A DNA stretch of 64,000 nt from Niabella agricola (GTDB taxonomy: Bacteria > Bacteroidota > Bacteroidia > Chitinophagales > Chitinophagaceae). Of the stretch, positions 46,408 to 54,756 are shown in pieces. The stretch spans positions 3,720,001-3,784,000 of the forward strand of contig NZ_JAJHIZ010000003.1 of NCBI RefSeq assembly GCF_021538615.1, written 5' to 3'. The notes beneath the pieces were generated by a model. It was not told the origin of the DNA. It ran no database searches and saw only the letters and a list, made by a program, of their open reading frames with translations. A program made the translations under genes and the position numbers. Each line of letters begins with the position of its first letter. The stretch's first letter is position 1.

Positions 46408-46773
46408 TAACGGGGGTATACTGTTTGCATAAAAACGACCAGATGATTACTGAGCCGTATATTTTCCCGCCCCGGGTATCAGGTTATTACCGATACTGTA
46501 AAAGGCGGAGGCAGACCCTTGGAAAAACGGGGATCAGCGTATAATAACAGGAGGTTGTTAACGCATCTGTAGAAGTGCAGGATACCGATGGCATGTTTAA
46601 GAAACATCAAAAGGACTGGCGCTGCTTTTATGGAAGCCCACCGCTTCCGGTTATTGCATTCGATTGATAAAAGATGCAAGCGGTGAGCAAAACAGGTATA
46701 ATGATTGCAAGATTGCAAACATTTATACTCGGGCAATAATGATTTTTCACTGTAAACAGGAAACATATATAGA
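46408..46773. other. 366-base gap inside the locus C gene string
   Basis: It separates X3 and X4, whereas neighbouring genes are spaced by tens of bases. I find no convincing coding frame on either strand. No strong terminator or complete -33/-7 promoter is visible. It may hold a weak internal promoter or the remains of a gene. Confidence 0.45.
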
Positions 46774-47796
46774 ATGCCAGGACCAGGATATTTTTTAGTG
46801 ATATGTATCGCTTTATATCCATTCCTTACCGGATCGGGCAAGCAGGTCGCCGGTAGTCATACGGGCGCGGTATTGGCCATTGCCGGTGAACGGAGTAAAC
46901 CGGCTCCGGGAAAAGAACTGATCAGGGATGCCCGGTTCCGGCAGGGCTTTTCGCTGTCTCCCTTAACACCGGAGGAAGTAATGGCTGCAGGCAGCTTTGA
47001 TAAGGCAAGCAAGGGATATTACTATTTTGAGAAAAAAGATCAAAAACCGGTATGGGAATTCTGCCAATGGGCGAGTAAATATTCCCTGGAAGGGGCAAGG
47101 CCCAGAAAGAATGCAGATAATAGTGTGGAATATCGGAATGCAGCAAAACGCATCATGCACCATCCGGATGGAACCTTGCATATCGGTGTTACAACCAGTA
47201 AGGAATATACAAAACCCAGGGAAGCAGGCGGTGCGTTTACCGGTTTTTTAATCCAGCAGGATTTTCCGGATCTGCCGGACATCGGAAGCATGCAACATCT
47301 TTATTTTTCTGCGGCCCTAAAGGTCGTAAAATGTGAGCGAAAAATGACGGACCGGGAATATGATCCCGCCATACATACGGCGCAAACGCCTATGTACTTT
47401 ATATTGAAGAACAGGAACCCCTGGTCCAAAGACTATAATTATGCCATATGGCTGGGCATACAGTCCTTTGATTACCGTTATCCGAAAATGAATCCGAAAG
47501 AAGAGATCGGATTTGATAACGATACGCATATGTATATGTATAATATACCGCAAACGGCTGTTTGGGGCGCAAAGACAACCTTTCATGACCACCAATGGCA
47601 TAGGACCCGGGTAGATCTGTTGCCCTCGGTATTACAGGCAATAGCATCAATGAGAGCAAAAGGCACTTTTCTGCACTCAGATCTGTCAGACCTGGTGGTT
47701 GCGGGAATGAATTTTGGCTGGGAGTGCCCGGGAACTTTTGACGTAGCTCTGGAAATACAAGGGTTGAGTCTTAAGGTAGTGAATAAAAACGATTAA
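46774..47796 (+). CDS. Unknown exported protein X4 (family X)
   Basis: A 340-residue family X protein with an N-terminal hydrophobic signal (GYFLVICIALYPFLTG) and no lipobox. Core landmarks: DARFRQGFSLSP (52-63), KPVWEFCQWASKYSL (91-105), TSKEYTKPREAGGAFTGFLI (141-160), DPAIHTAQTPMYFILKNRNP (197-216), WLGIQSFDYRYP (226-237), TTFHDHQWHRTRVDLLP and MNFGWECPGTFDVALEIQGL near the C-terminus. It differs from X1/X2 by an insertion after the DYRY motif (MNPKEEIGFDNDTHMYMYN). It is 3 bases from the esterase frame that follows, suggesting coupling. Function unknown. Confidence 0.78.
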   Translation: MPGPGYFLVICIALYPFLTGSGKQVAGSHTGAVLAIAGERSKPAPGKELIRDARFRQGFSLSPLTPEEVMAAGSFDKASKGYYYFEKKDQKPVWEFCQWASKYSLEGARPRKNADNSVEYRNAAKRIMHHPDGTLHIGVTTSKEYTKPREAGGAFTGFLIQQDFPDLPDIGSMQHLYFSAALKVVKCERKMTDREYDPAIHTAQTPMYFILKNRNPWSKDYNYAIWLGIQSFDYRYPKMNPKEEIGFDNDTHMYMYNIPQTAVWGAKTTFHDHQWHRTRVDLLPSVLQAIASMRAKGTFLHSDLSDLVVAGMNFGWECPGTFDVALEIQGLSLKVVNKND

Positions 47797-47805
47797 AAAT
47801 TGAGT

Positions 47806-49869
47806 ATGAAGATGGCTGTTCTGGCAGGCGCGTTAGCGCTCTGTTTTTTGGGGTGCAATGGTTCATTAGAAGCACAAACCGAGTGGAAACAATTATCCGG
47901 TGCGTGGAATATATCCGGGAGTCAGGTAAACCCGGTAGCAGGTAAGGACGGGGTATTTACGTTGCTCCATACGGGCTCTGCGAAAGAAATGGCCTGGGAG
48001 TCGCTGTCGGTGGATTTCCGCTTTGAAGACCGCTCTGTTAAAGGCGCGCTTGGTATCATGCTGAATATTGAGGCTCCGGATGACTATCAGTTATTGCGGA
48101 TCGCTCCGGATACAACGCGTTGCGTTCTTCAGCTGTTGCACCGGAAGTATGGATATTTCAGAATGTGGCAGGAAGCTGTCTTACACGAAAAGCTGACTAA
48201 AGATCAGGTATATTCGGTTTCTATTGTAAAAGCACCGGCGGTAGACCTGGAAGACTGGCGGCCCTGGAAAATCATCATCCGGGAAAAGAAAACCGGGAAG
48301 ATCCTGCTGAAACAGGGCGTGTCCAATGATATGCCTGCATTTGGTGTGGGGCAGGTTGGCTTGTATGCGGCTACACCCGCAATTGTTTTTTCAAACTTCC
48401 AGTTTGTACTTCAGAACCCGGAACAAAAGGGCCGGGGCCTTGTAGTGCCATCCCTTTTTTCCGATGGCATGGTACTGCAACACTCTCGTGTAAACCTCGT
48501 TTGGGGAAAGGCGGCCTCCCAAAGTGAAGTAGAACTACACATTGCAGGAAAGCGGCTAAAGACCCGCTCCGATAAGGAAGGTAAATGGGAGATCCGGATT
48601 CCGGCATTGCCGGTAACGGACAGCCTTGATATGGAAATACGCTCTAAAAAAGACCGGATCCGGATCCGGAATATCGCGGTGGGGGAGGTTTGGATGGCTT
48701 CGGGACAATCGAATATGGAAATGCGTACCTGGCAAAGCGATGTATCAAAAACCATCACGGCAGAAAATAAGGATGTGAAATTACGGGTGTTTAAACAACC
48801 GCAATGGCCATCAGGAGATCCGGTCTTTTCATCCGGCGGAGAGTGGATCCCCGCAGATTCCGCCAGCGTTATGGGATGGTCGGCGGTGGTCAGCAGCTTT
48901 GGCATCAACCTGAGGAAAACACTACGGGTGCCGGTTGGGATCATCTGCGCTTATTGGGGCGGAACAGCGGTTGAAAGCTGGTTTCCCAGGGAAACGTTGG
49001 CAAAGGATCCGGTTACAGCCCCCATCCTGAAGCGATATAATGCATCTCTGCTCCGGCTTGAAAAAGGACTGCCCGTAGAAACCCGCTTTCCATGGAGCTG
49101 GGATGTGGCCGGACAAAGTCATACGCCGGGTAACTTGTACAATGGCATGATCGCTCCGTTGGTGCCTTATTCCATTAAAGGGGTGCTTTGGTATCAGGGC
49201 GAGTCCAACACGCAAAAAGCGCGGCAATATGAGCACCTGTTTCCCATGCTCATCGATACGTGGAGAAAAAAGTGGAACAACCCCGCGCTGTATTTTTTTT
49301 ATGTGCAGCTTGCAGGCTATGATGGCAAACAATCCGGCTCTGAAATTGAATCGGCATGGCCGCAGCTACGCGATATACAAAGACGGGTGTTGGATAAAAA
49401 AAAGCATACGGGGATGGCAGTGGCTTTTCATCTTGGCGATTCGTTGGATATTCATCCTTACCGGAAAAACGAGATCGGGTTACGGCTGGCCAACCTGGCA
49501 CTGCACGATGCTTACGGCTTCACGAAGATCGTCAGCCGCGGCCCGTTGCCGGAACAGGCGTTGTTTAAAAACGGCAGCGCCGCTATCCGGTTCAGGGAAA
49601 CGGCTGCAGGGTTAACAACCGGTGATGGCAAGCCGTTAACGGGGTTTGCCATCGCGGGGGAAGACCAGGTTTTTTATCCGGCAGTGGCGATTATTTCCGG
49701 TGATGGAAAAATGGTAACGGTATCTTCGGATAAAGTACCGGACCCTGTAGCCGTACGGTATGGGTGGGTCAACTATTCATCGGATGCCAATCTGGTGAAC
49801 AGCGCCGGTCTGCCGGCATCGCCTTTCCGCACAGACAACTGGAAACTGTTAACCGATGATACTTTATAA
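47806..49869 (+). CDS. Sialate-O-acetylesterase-type protein with ConA-like N-domain
   Basis: A 687-residue exported SGNH-type esterase. An N-terminal concanavalin-like sandwich (~residues 35-200, with SVKGALGIMLNIEAPDDYQL and AFGVGQVGLYAATPAIVFSN) precedes an Ig-like strand block (SLFSDGMVLQHSRVNLVWGK). The SASA domain follows. The serine nucleophile is in MASGQSNMEM, the oxyanion/Asn block in WYQGESNTQKA, and the Asp-His of the triad in LGDSLDIHPYRKNEIG. Such enzymes remove O-acetyl groups from sialic acid or from plant or bacterial polysaccharides. ATG 47806 is preferred to TTG 47800. It lies between X4 and the rhamnosidase gene, suggesting the locus C glycan is O-acetylated. Confidence 0.88.
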   Translation: MKMAVLAGALALCFLGCNGSLEAQTEWKQLSGAWNISGSQVNPVAGKDGVFTLLHTGSAKEMAWESLSVDFRFEDRSVKGALGIMLNIEAPDDYQLLRIAPDTTRCVLQLLHRKYGYFRMWQEAVLHEKLTKDQVYSVSIVKAPAVDLEDWRPWKIIIREKKTGKILLKQGVSNDMPAFGVGQVGLYAATPAIVFSNFQFVLQNPEQKGRGLVVPSLFSDGMVLQHSRVNLVWGKAASQSEVELHIAGKRLKTRSDKEGKWEIRIPALPVTDSLDMEIRSKKDRIRIRNIAVGEVWMASGQSNMEMRTWQSDVSKTITAENKDVKLRVFKQPQWPSGDPVFSSGGEWIPADSASVMGWSAVVSSFGINLRKTLRVPVGIICAYWGGTAVESWFPRETLAKDPVTAPILKRYNASLLRLEKGLPVETRFPWSWDVAGQSHTPGNLYNGMIAPLVPYSIKGVLWYQGESNTQKARQYEHLFPMLIDTWRKKWNNPALYFFYVQLAGYDGKQSGSEIESAWPQLRDIQRRVLDKKKHTGMAVAFHLGDSLDIHPYRKNEIGLRLANLALHDAYGFTKIVSRGPLPEQALFKNGSAAIRFRETAAGLTTGDGKPLTGFAIAGEDQVFYPAVAIISGDGKMVTVSSDKVPDPVAVRYGWVNYSSDANLVNSAGLPASPFRTDNWKLLTDDTL

Positions 49870-49887
49870 ATGTAAAACGCAAGAGAG

Positions 49888-52266
49888 ATGAACAGATGGA
49901 CGATTTTGATTCTTTTCCTTGTTTGCAGCGGCGGGTTGCAAGGGCAAAATAGCGCGGCATATAAAGCCTCTGAACAATGGCAGCAACACCAATGGGATGC
50001 GCACTGGATCACTGTTCCGCAGGAAGCGGGTTCAAAATATGACTACGGCATCCATCGTTTCAGAAAAACATTTAGCATCCATACTGTGCCAGAAATTTTT
50101 GTGATCAACCTTTCGGCGGATCCCCGCTACGAGTTTTTTGTAAACGGCACCCGTGTTTGCAGGGGACCGGCAAGAGGCAGTTTGTACAACTGGCATTATG
50201 AAACGGTCAACATTGCGCCGTTCCTGAAAAAGGGAAGCAACCTGATTGCGGCAACGGTATGGAATTACGGCGAATGGTCGCCAGGTGCGCAAATTTCCCT
50301 GTATACCGGTTTTATTGTACAGGGAGAATCGGAACAGGAGGCTGTAGTGAATACCGATCATACGTGGAAGGTATATGCCGACCGTTCCTTTAGGCCTTCC
50401 CTGGTATACCTGCAGGATGTAGGCCCGGGAGATATCATTCAGGGCGAAACCTACCCATGGAATTGGAATGGTGCTGATTTTGATGATGTACAATGGAAAA
50501 ATGCCCGGGTACAGGAACGGGGGCAACCGGCAGGAACCGGAACCCAGTACCTGCGGGCGTTAACGCCCCGGCCCATACCGTTGATGGCAGCATGGATGGA
50601 GGTCCCAATGAAAATACGCCGGAGTACAGGAATGGATTTAAAAGGCAATTTTATTTCGGATCGGCAGGATTTGAAGATCCCGGCCCATTCAAAAGTTTCC
50701 ATACTGCTGGACCAGACGTATCTTACCAATGCATACCCGGCATTAACGGTAAGCAAAGGATCACAATCTAAAATCGTCGTCACTTATTCGGAAGCGATGT
50801 ACCTGGATGATCGGAGTAAGGGCAACCGGAATGAAACAGACGGTAAGCACATCCGTGGGTTTGTAGATGTCTTTTATCCGGAAGGTGGAAACAAACGGGT
50901 CTACAGCCCGCTTTGGTTCCGTACGTTCCGGTATATTCAACTGGATATTGAAACAACAACACAGGAGTTGATCCTTCATTCCTTTGACCGGGAATTTACA
51001 GGTTATCCGTTTAAAGAGAAGGGGCGTTTTTCCTGTAATGATCCGGTGCTGGAGGAAATATGGAAGACGGGCTGGCGTACGGCAAGGCTTTGCGCTGGGG
51101 AAACTTATTATGATTGTCCGTATTACGAGCAACTTCAGTATACAGGCGATACGCGCATACAGGGACTGATTTCATTATATGTAAGTGGTGATGACCGATT
51201 GGTGCGGAAAGCGATCTCCGACATCGCTTCCTCTGTAACGCCTGAGGGAATTTTGCTGAGCCGTTACCCGGCGCGGTACAACCAGGTGATCCCGCCCTTC
51301 TCGCTTTACTGGATCAATATGTTGCATGATTACTGGATGCACCGGAACGATACAGCATTTGTGGCATCATACCTCCCGGTAGTAAAAAGCATACTGAATT
51401 GGTTTGAGTATAAAATAGATCCACAGACCGGTTTGCTGGGGCCTTTACCGCACTGGAATTTTGTAGACTGGCCGGTTGAATGGCCGTGGAATGACCGGGC
51501 ACCATTGGGCGGCACACCCCCCGCGGCCATCAGGGGAGGCTCGTCCATCCTTAGCCTGCAGCTCGCTTATGCCCTTGCAGATGCGGCGGCACTCCTGGAA
51601 CATTTTAATGAAACAGGGCTGGCCTCAAAATATAAAAAGCTGAAACAATCGATTGGTGAAGCGGCCATGAAACAGTGCTTTGACCGGCAGCGGGGGCTGA
51701 TGGCCGACGACCCGGCCCATAGCAGTTTCAGTCAGCATGCGTCGATTATGGCCATTCTTTCAGACGCTATCAGTAAGGACCAGCAGCAGCATCTATTTGA
51801 AAAGCTGAATTCCGATCGTTCATTGACCCAGGCTACGGTCTATTACCGCTTTTACCTGTTCCGGGCGATGAAAAAAGCAGGACTGGCAGATCGCTATGTC
51901 AGCAGCCTCGATATCTGGAAAACCATGCTAAAGAGCGGGCTGACCACGTTTGCGGAGCAGCCGGAACCCTCCCGTTCCGATTGCCATGCATGGAGCGCAA
52001 GCCCCAATTATGACCTGCTGGCAACGGTTTGTGGGATCGCACCGGGCGCACCAGGGTTTCAAAAAGTAAAAATAGCGCCCCACTTGGGAACATTAAAATG
52101 GGTAAAAGCCGCTATGCCGCATGCGCATGGGGAAATCAGCGTTTTCTTTGAACAACGGAATGGCCGGTTAGCGGGCAGCATTACGCTTCCGCCTGGTTTG
52201 TATGGCGTGTTTGAATATAAAGGCGTTTCAAAGAATCTGGTTCCGGGTACAAATGACCTGAATTGA
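49888..52266 (+). CDS. GH78-type alpha-L-rhamnosidase
   Basis: A 792-residue exported protein of the bacterial alpha-L-rhamnosidase family. Signal peptide (MNRWTILILFLVCSG...LQGQ); N-terminal beta-sandwich (PRYEFFVNGTRVCRGPARG, ~80-100); a second sandwich (~250-350); the (alpha/alpha)6 catalytic barrel (~385-700) with the family's acid signature ETYYDCPYYEQLQYTGDTR near residues 404-422; and a C-terminal beta-sandwich (VKIAPHLGTLKWVKAAMPHAHGEISVFFEQ). The conserved Asp, Glu and Asp of the DCP..E...GD motif are present, so activity is plausible. It is the last gene of locus C, before a strong terminator. The glycan would then carry alpha-rhamnose. Confidence 0.88.
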   Translation: MNRWTILILFLVCSGGLQGQNSAAYKASEQWQQHQWDAHWITVPQEAGSKYDYGIHRFRKTFSIHTVPEIFVINLSADPRYEFFVNGTRVCRGPARGSLYNWHYETVNIAPFLKKGSNLIAATVWNYGEWSPGAQISLYTGFIVQGESEQEAVVNTDHTWKVYADRSFRPSLVYLQDVGPGDIIQGETYPWNWNGADFDDVQWKNARVQERGQPAGTGTQYLRALTPRPIPLMAAWMEVPMKIRRSTGMDLKGNFISDRQDLKIPAHSKVSILLDQTYLTNAYPALTVSKGSQSKIVVTYSEAMYLDDRSKGNRNETDGKHIRGFVDVFYPEGGNKRVYSPLWFRTFRYIQLDIETTTQELILHSFDREFTGYPFKEKGRFSCNDPVLEEIWKTGWRTARLCAGETYYDCPYYEQLQYTGDTRIQGLISLYVSGDDRLVRKAISDIASSVTPEGILLSRYPARYNQVIPPFSLYWINMLHDYWMHRNDTAFVASYLPVVKSILNWFEYKIDPQTGLLGPLPHWNFVDWPVEWPWNDRAPLGGTPPAAIRGGSSILSLQLAYALADAAALLEHFNETGLASKYKKLKQSIGEAAMKQCFDRQRGLMADDPAHSSFSQHASIMAILSDAISKDQQQHLFEKLNSDRSLTQATVYYRFYLFRAMKKAGLADRYVSSLDIWKTMLKSGLTTFAEQPEPSRSDCHAWSASPNYDLLATVCGIAPGAPGFQKVKIAPHLGTLKWVKAAMPHAHGEISVFFEQRNGRLAGSITLPPGLYGVFEYKGVSKNLVPGTNDLN

Positions 52267-52291
52267 AAGCATTACGGTGTTGCCCGGAAAT

Positions 52292-52322
52292 AAAAAACCG
52301 GACGTTTTTTCGTCCGGCTTTT
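52292..52322. terminator. Bidirectional terminator, rhamnosidase/oxidoreductase
   Basis: A perfect 7-bp stem CCGGACG (52298-52304) and CGTCCGG (52311-52317) with a T6 loop. It is flanked by AAAAAA on the left and CTTTT on the right, so it can serve both converging transcripts, more strongly the minus-strand one. Confidence 0.88.
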
Positions 52323-52340
52323 ATATAAACATTCCTTATA

Positions 52341-53651
52341 CTAAAAATATTTTGTCTTCCCTGGCATTGCGATCGGGTAGAAGCCATCTGCGTCTGGAAC
52401 CACGGGTGGTGTGGCATTAAAGCTGTATTCTTTGGGCATGATGTCAATGCCGGAGTTCAACGCTTTATCCCATTCAATCACCTGTCCGCTATACGTAGCC
52501 ATGCGTCCGATGATCGATGTCAGGGTGCTTTTAGCTCCATATTCGGCATTGTCAAATTTATACTGTCCCTTCGCAATGGCGTCAAAGAGTTCATCATGCT
52601 CGGTTTGATAAGGATTCCGCTCATTCTTTTTATCGAATGCATATAGCACTTTTCCCGAACGGTCTTTGATCACAGCCTGATCGCAAAAAATGGAGCCCTT
52701 GGTGCCTACCAGCAATTCATCAACCTTGCTCATGGTTCCCGGGATATGCCGACACTGGCTGTTGAGGATGGACCCGTCAGCATAATGAAACTCCACATAA
52801 TGGTGATCGTAGATCTCTCCATATTGTTTGCCCGTGCGTACCTGGCGGCCTCCCATGCCCTGGGCCTTAACCGGATAAGCATTCTTAAACCAGTTCATCA
52901 CATCGATATTATGGATATGCTGTTCGGTAATATGATCGCCGCAAAGCCAGTTGAAGTAATACCAGTTGCGCATCTGATACTCCATTTCGGTTTGTTGGGG
53001 TTCCCGTTGCTTTACCCAAACACCGGAGTTATTCCACCAAACTTGCCCGGAAAGAATATCCCCGATCATGTCTTTCCGCTCAAACAATGCTCTGTAAGAA
53101 TCCTGGTAACGGCGTTGCAATCCTACTACCACGTTCAGTTTTTTCTGTTTCGCGATCTCCGCCGCATCCAGTACTTTCTTTATTCCCGCCGGATCCGTGG
53201 CCATTGGTTTTTCAGTAAAGATATGCTTGCTTTGTTTTACAGCTTCTTCAAAATGAATGGGACGGAACCCGGGAGGAGTGGTAAGAATTACAACATCTGC
53301 AAGCGCTATGGCTTTTTTATAGGCATCAAAGCCCGTGAACTTATTGCTTTCGGGAACATCAATCTTACCTTTCAGCGCGGCCATGTCTTCGGAGGTAATG
53401 GTTTTATAACATCCATCCAGGCGATCTTTAAAAGCGTCTGCCATGGCCACCAGTTTTACATTCTGTTTGGTAGAAAGGGCTTGGGTTACGGCTCCGGTAC
53501 CACGGCCGCCGCAACCGATCAGGGCTATTTTGATCTCGCCCTTTGCGCCGGAAAAAAAGTTTATGTTGCCCATTGCAGGAGCCGCCAGCAAACCTCCGGC
53601 AAGGAGGGAGCTGTTTTTTACAAAATCTCTTCTTGTTGTTTTTTGATTCAT
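52341..53651 (-). CDS. Tat-exported Gfo/Idh/MocA oxidoreductase
   Basis: A 436-residue NAD(P)-dependent sugar oxidoreductase. The N-terminus carries a twin-arginine export signal (MNQKTTRRDFVKNSSLL...LAAPAMG), implying periplasmic action with pre-bound cofactor. The Rossmann motif is IALIGCGGRGTGAV (~42-55); the family's EKPMATDPAG lies near 150-160 with the catalytic-region lysine. The C-terminal alpha/beta domain shows WYYFNWLCGDHITEQHIHNID and GMGGRQVRTG. Relatives oxidise or epimerise glycosides, in some Bacteroidota at C3. It follows the SUMF1-like gene by 24 bases on the same strand. The sugar substrate is unknown. Confidence 0.9.
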   Translation of the reverse strand: MNQKTTRRDFVKNSSLLAGGLLAAPAMGNINFFSGAKGEIKIALIGCGGRGTGAVTQALSTKQNVKLVAMADAFKDRLDGCYKTITSEDMAALKGKIDVPESNKFTGFDAYKKAIALADVVILTTPPGFRPIHFEEAVKQSKHIFTEKPMATDPAGIKKVLDAAEIAKQKKLNVVVGLQRRYQDSYRALFERKDMIGDILSGQVWWNNSGVWVKQREPQQTEMEYQMRNWYYFNWLCGDHITEQHIHNIDVMNWFKNAYPVKAQGMGGRQVRTGKQYGEIYDHHYVEFHYADGSILNSQCRHIPGTMSKVDELLVGTKGSIFCDQAVIKDRSGKVLYAFDKKNERNPYQTEHDELFDAIAKGQYKFDNAEYGAKSTLTSIIGRMATYSGQVIEWDKALNSGIDIMPKEYSFNATPPVVPDADGFYPIAMPGKTKYF

Positions 53652-53675
53652 GATATGGTATTTAATCGCCAGAAA

Positions 53676-54626
53676 TTATAAGATATAGGTGGAGAAAAAT
53701 TTTTCGATTTCTTCAGCACTGGGCTGTTTAACCGGCCGTACCAGTCGGAATCCCACAAATGGTGCATCTGCATTCCACCATTTGCTTTTGGGTATTTGCG
53801 GGTCGCGGCGGTTCCAGATAGGGTCCGATTCGGTCCGGTTGGCGCTGCGCAGCGCAGCCGCATCATCCTTATAATTACCGCCTCTCACAATGCGTGGATT
53901 CCGAGTTTGTGGCAATCGTGTGGGGTTGGTGGCTTCTTTACCCAGGGTTTTATAATAGTCCGCCTGATATTGGTCCAGCACCCATTCAGCCACGTTTCCA
54001 TAAATGTCGTAGAGTCCCCAAGGGTTGGGTTTTTTCAAACCAACCTTATGGTATGTATCCTCACTGTTTTTCGCGTACCAGGCATATTCATCCAGTTGTT
54101 TGGGATCGGTACCAAAAAAATAAGACACTGCAGAACCGGCACGGGCGGCATATTCCCATTCCGCTTCAGTAGGCAGGCGGTAAAAGACGCCTGTTTTTGT
54201 ATAAAGCCATTTGCAATACATGACGGCGGCGCGCTGCTGCATACTGTTGGCCGGAAATCCACCTTCCTTCCCCATGCCTAAGGTAAGGTCAATATACGGG
54301 GGAGTAGGCCTTGTAACGGCATCTGCATCTACATTTTGCCCAAGGCTTTCATCATTTTGGAAAAGGGCGTATTCATCAAAAGTTACCTCATGGGCACCCA
54401 TATAAAAAGCATCCAGCTTTACGGTTACCGGCGGTTTTTCATCAGCATCTCCGGTGCTGCTACCCATCTTAAAGGATCCTGCGGGAATGGGAACCATGGT
54501 AAATTTTACAGATGAACCGGGAATGGTCTGTTCATATTTTTGAAATCCGGCGTCTTTTTTTTCCTGGGCTGTAAGTGCACTAACCCCTGCTGAGCAAAGC
54601 AATGTTGCTGCAATCAATTTTTTCAT
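53676..54626 (-). CDS. SUMF1/FGE-fold protein lacking catalytic cysteines
   Basis: A 316-residue exported protein with the formylglycine-generating-enzyme sulfatase-modifying fold. Signal peptide (MKKLIAATLLCSAGVSALTAQ) then MVPIPAGSFKMGSSTGDADE, FYMGAHEVTFDEYALF, YRLPTEAEWEYAARAG, NPWGLYDIYGNVAEWVLD and a C-terminal FVGFRLVRP. True FGE enzymes use a copper-binding cysteine pair before the final strand; the matching stretch here (RGGNYKDDAAALRSANRTES) has none, and no sulfatase gene is in the window. It is therefore more likely a binding or structural FGE-fold protein, as in several Bacteroidota secreted proteins. It is the first gene of the operon with the Tat-exported oxidoreductase. Confidence 0.85.
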   Translation of the reverse strand: MKKLIAATLLCSAGVSALTAQEKKDAGFQKYEQTIPGSSVKFTMVPIPAGSFKMGSSTGDADEKPPVTVKLDAFYMGAHEVTFDEYALFQNDESLGQNVDADAVTRPTPPYIDLTLGMGKEGGFPANSMQQRAAVMYCKWLYTKTGVFYRLPTEAEWEYAARAGSAVSYFFGTDPKQLDEYAWYAKNSEDTYHKVGLKKPNPWGLYDIYGNVAEWVLDQYQADYYKTLGKEATNPTRLPQTRNPRIVRGGNYKDDAAALRSANRTESDPIWNRRDPQIPKSKWWNADAPFVGFRLVRPVKQPSAEEIEKFFSTYIL

Positions 54627-54756
54627 CGTTCCGAAGTTAGGTAAATTTTCAATTTGACAATTAAATGCCCCGAAAATATTATAAAATGAAAATGATCCCC
54701 AAATCTTTTTTATAACTACTAAAGTTTCCTATTTTTAGTTCGAAAAAATTTGCCAC

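Noticed and set aside
46479..46841. A 120-codon minus-strand frame in the X3-X4 gap
   Set aside because: Runs into the start of X4 on the opposite strand and has an unlikely composition; kept only as a note to the gap.
52746..53681. A 311-codon plus-strand frame opposite the oxidoreductase gene
   Set aside because: Antisense shadow of a well-recognised Gfo/Idh/MocA gene, with no family features.
54632..54661. Near-match promoter (ATTG, 18 bases, TAACTTCG) before the FGE-fold gene
   Set aside because: The -7 box has a mismatch and would leave almost no leader before the ATG at 54626, so I did not list it.
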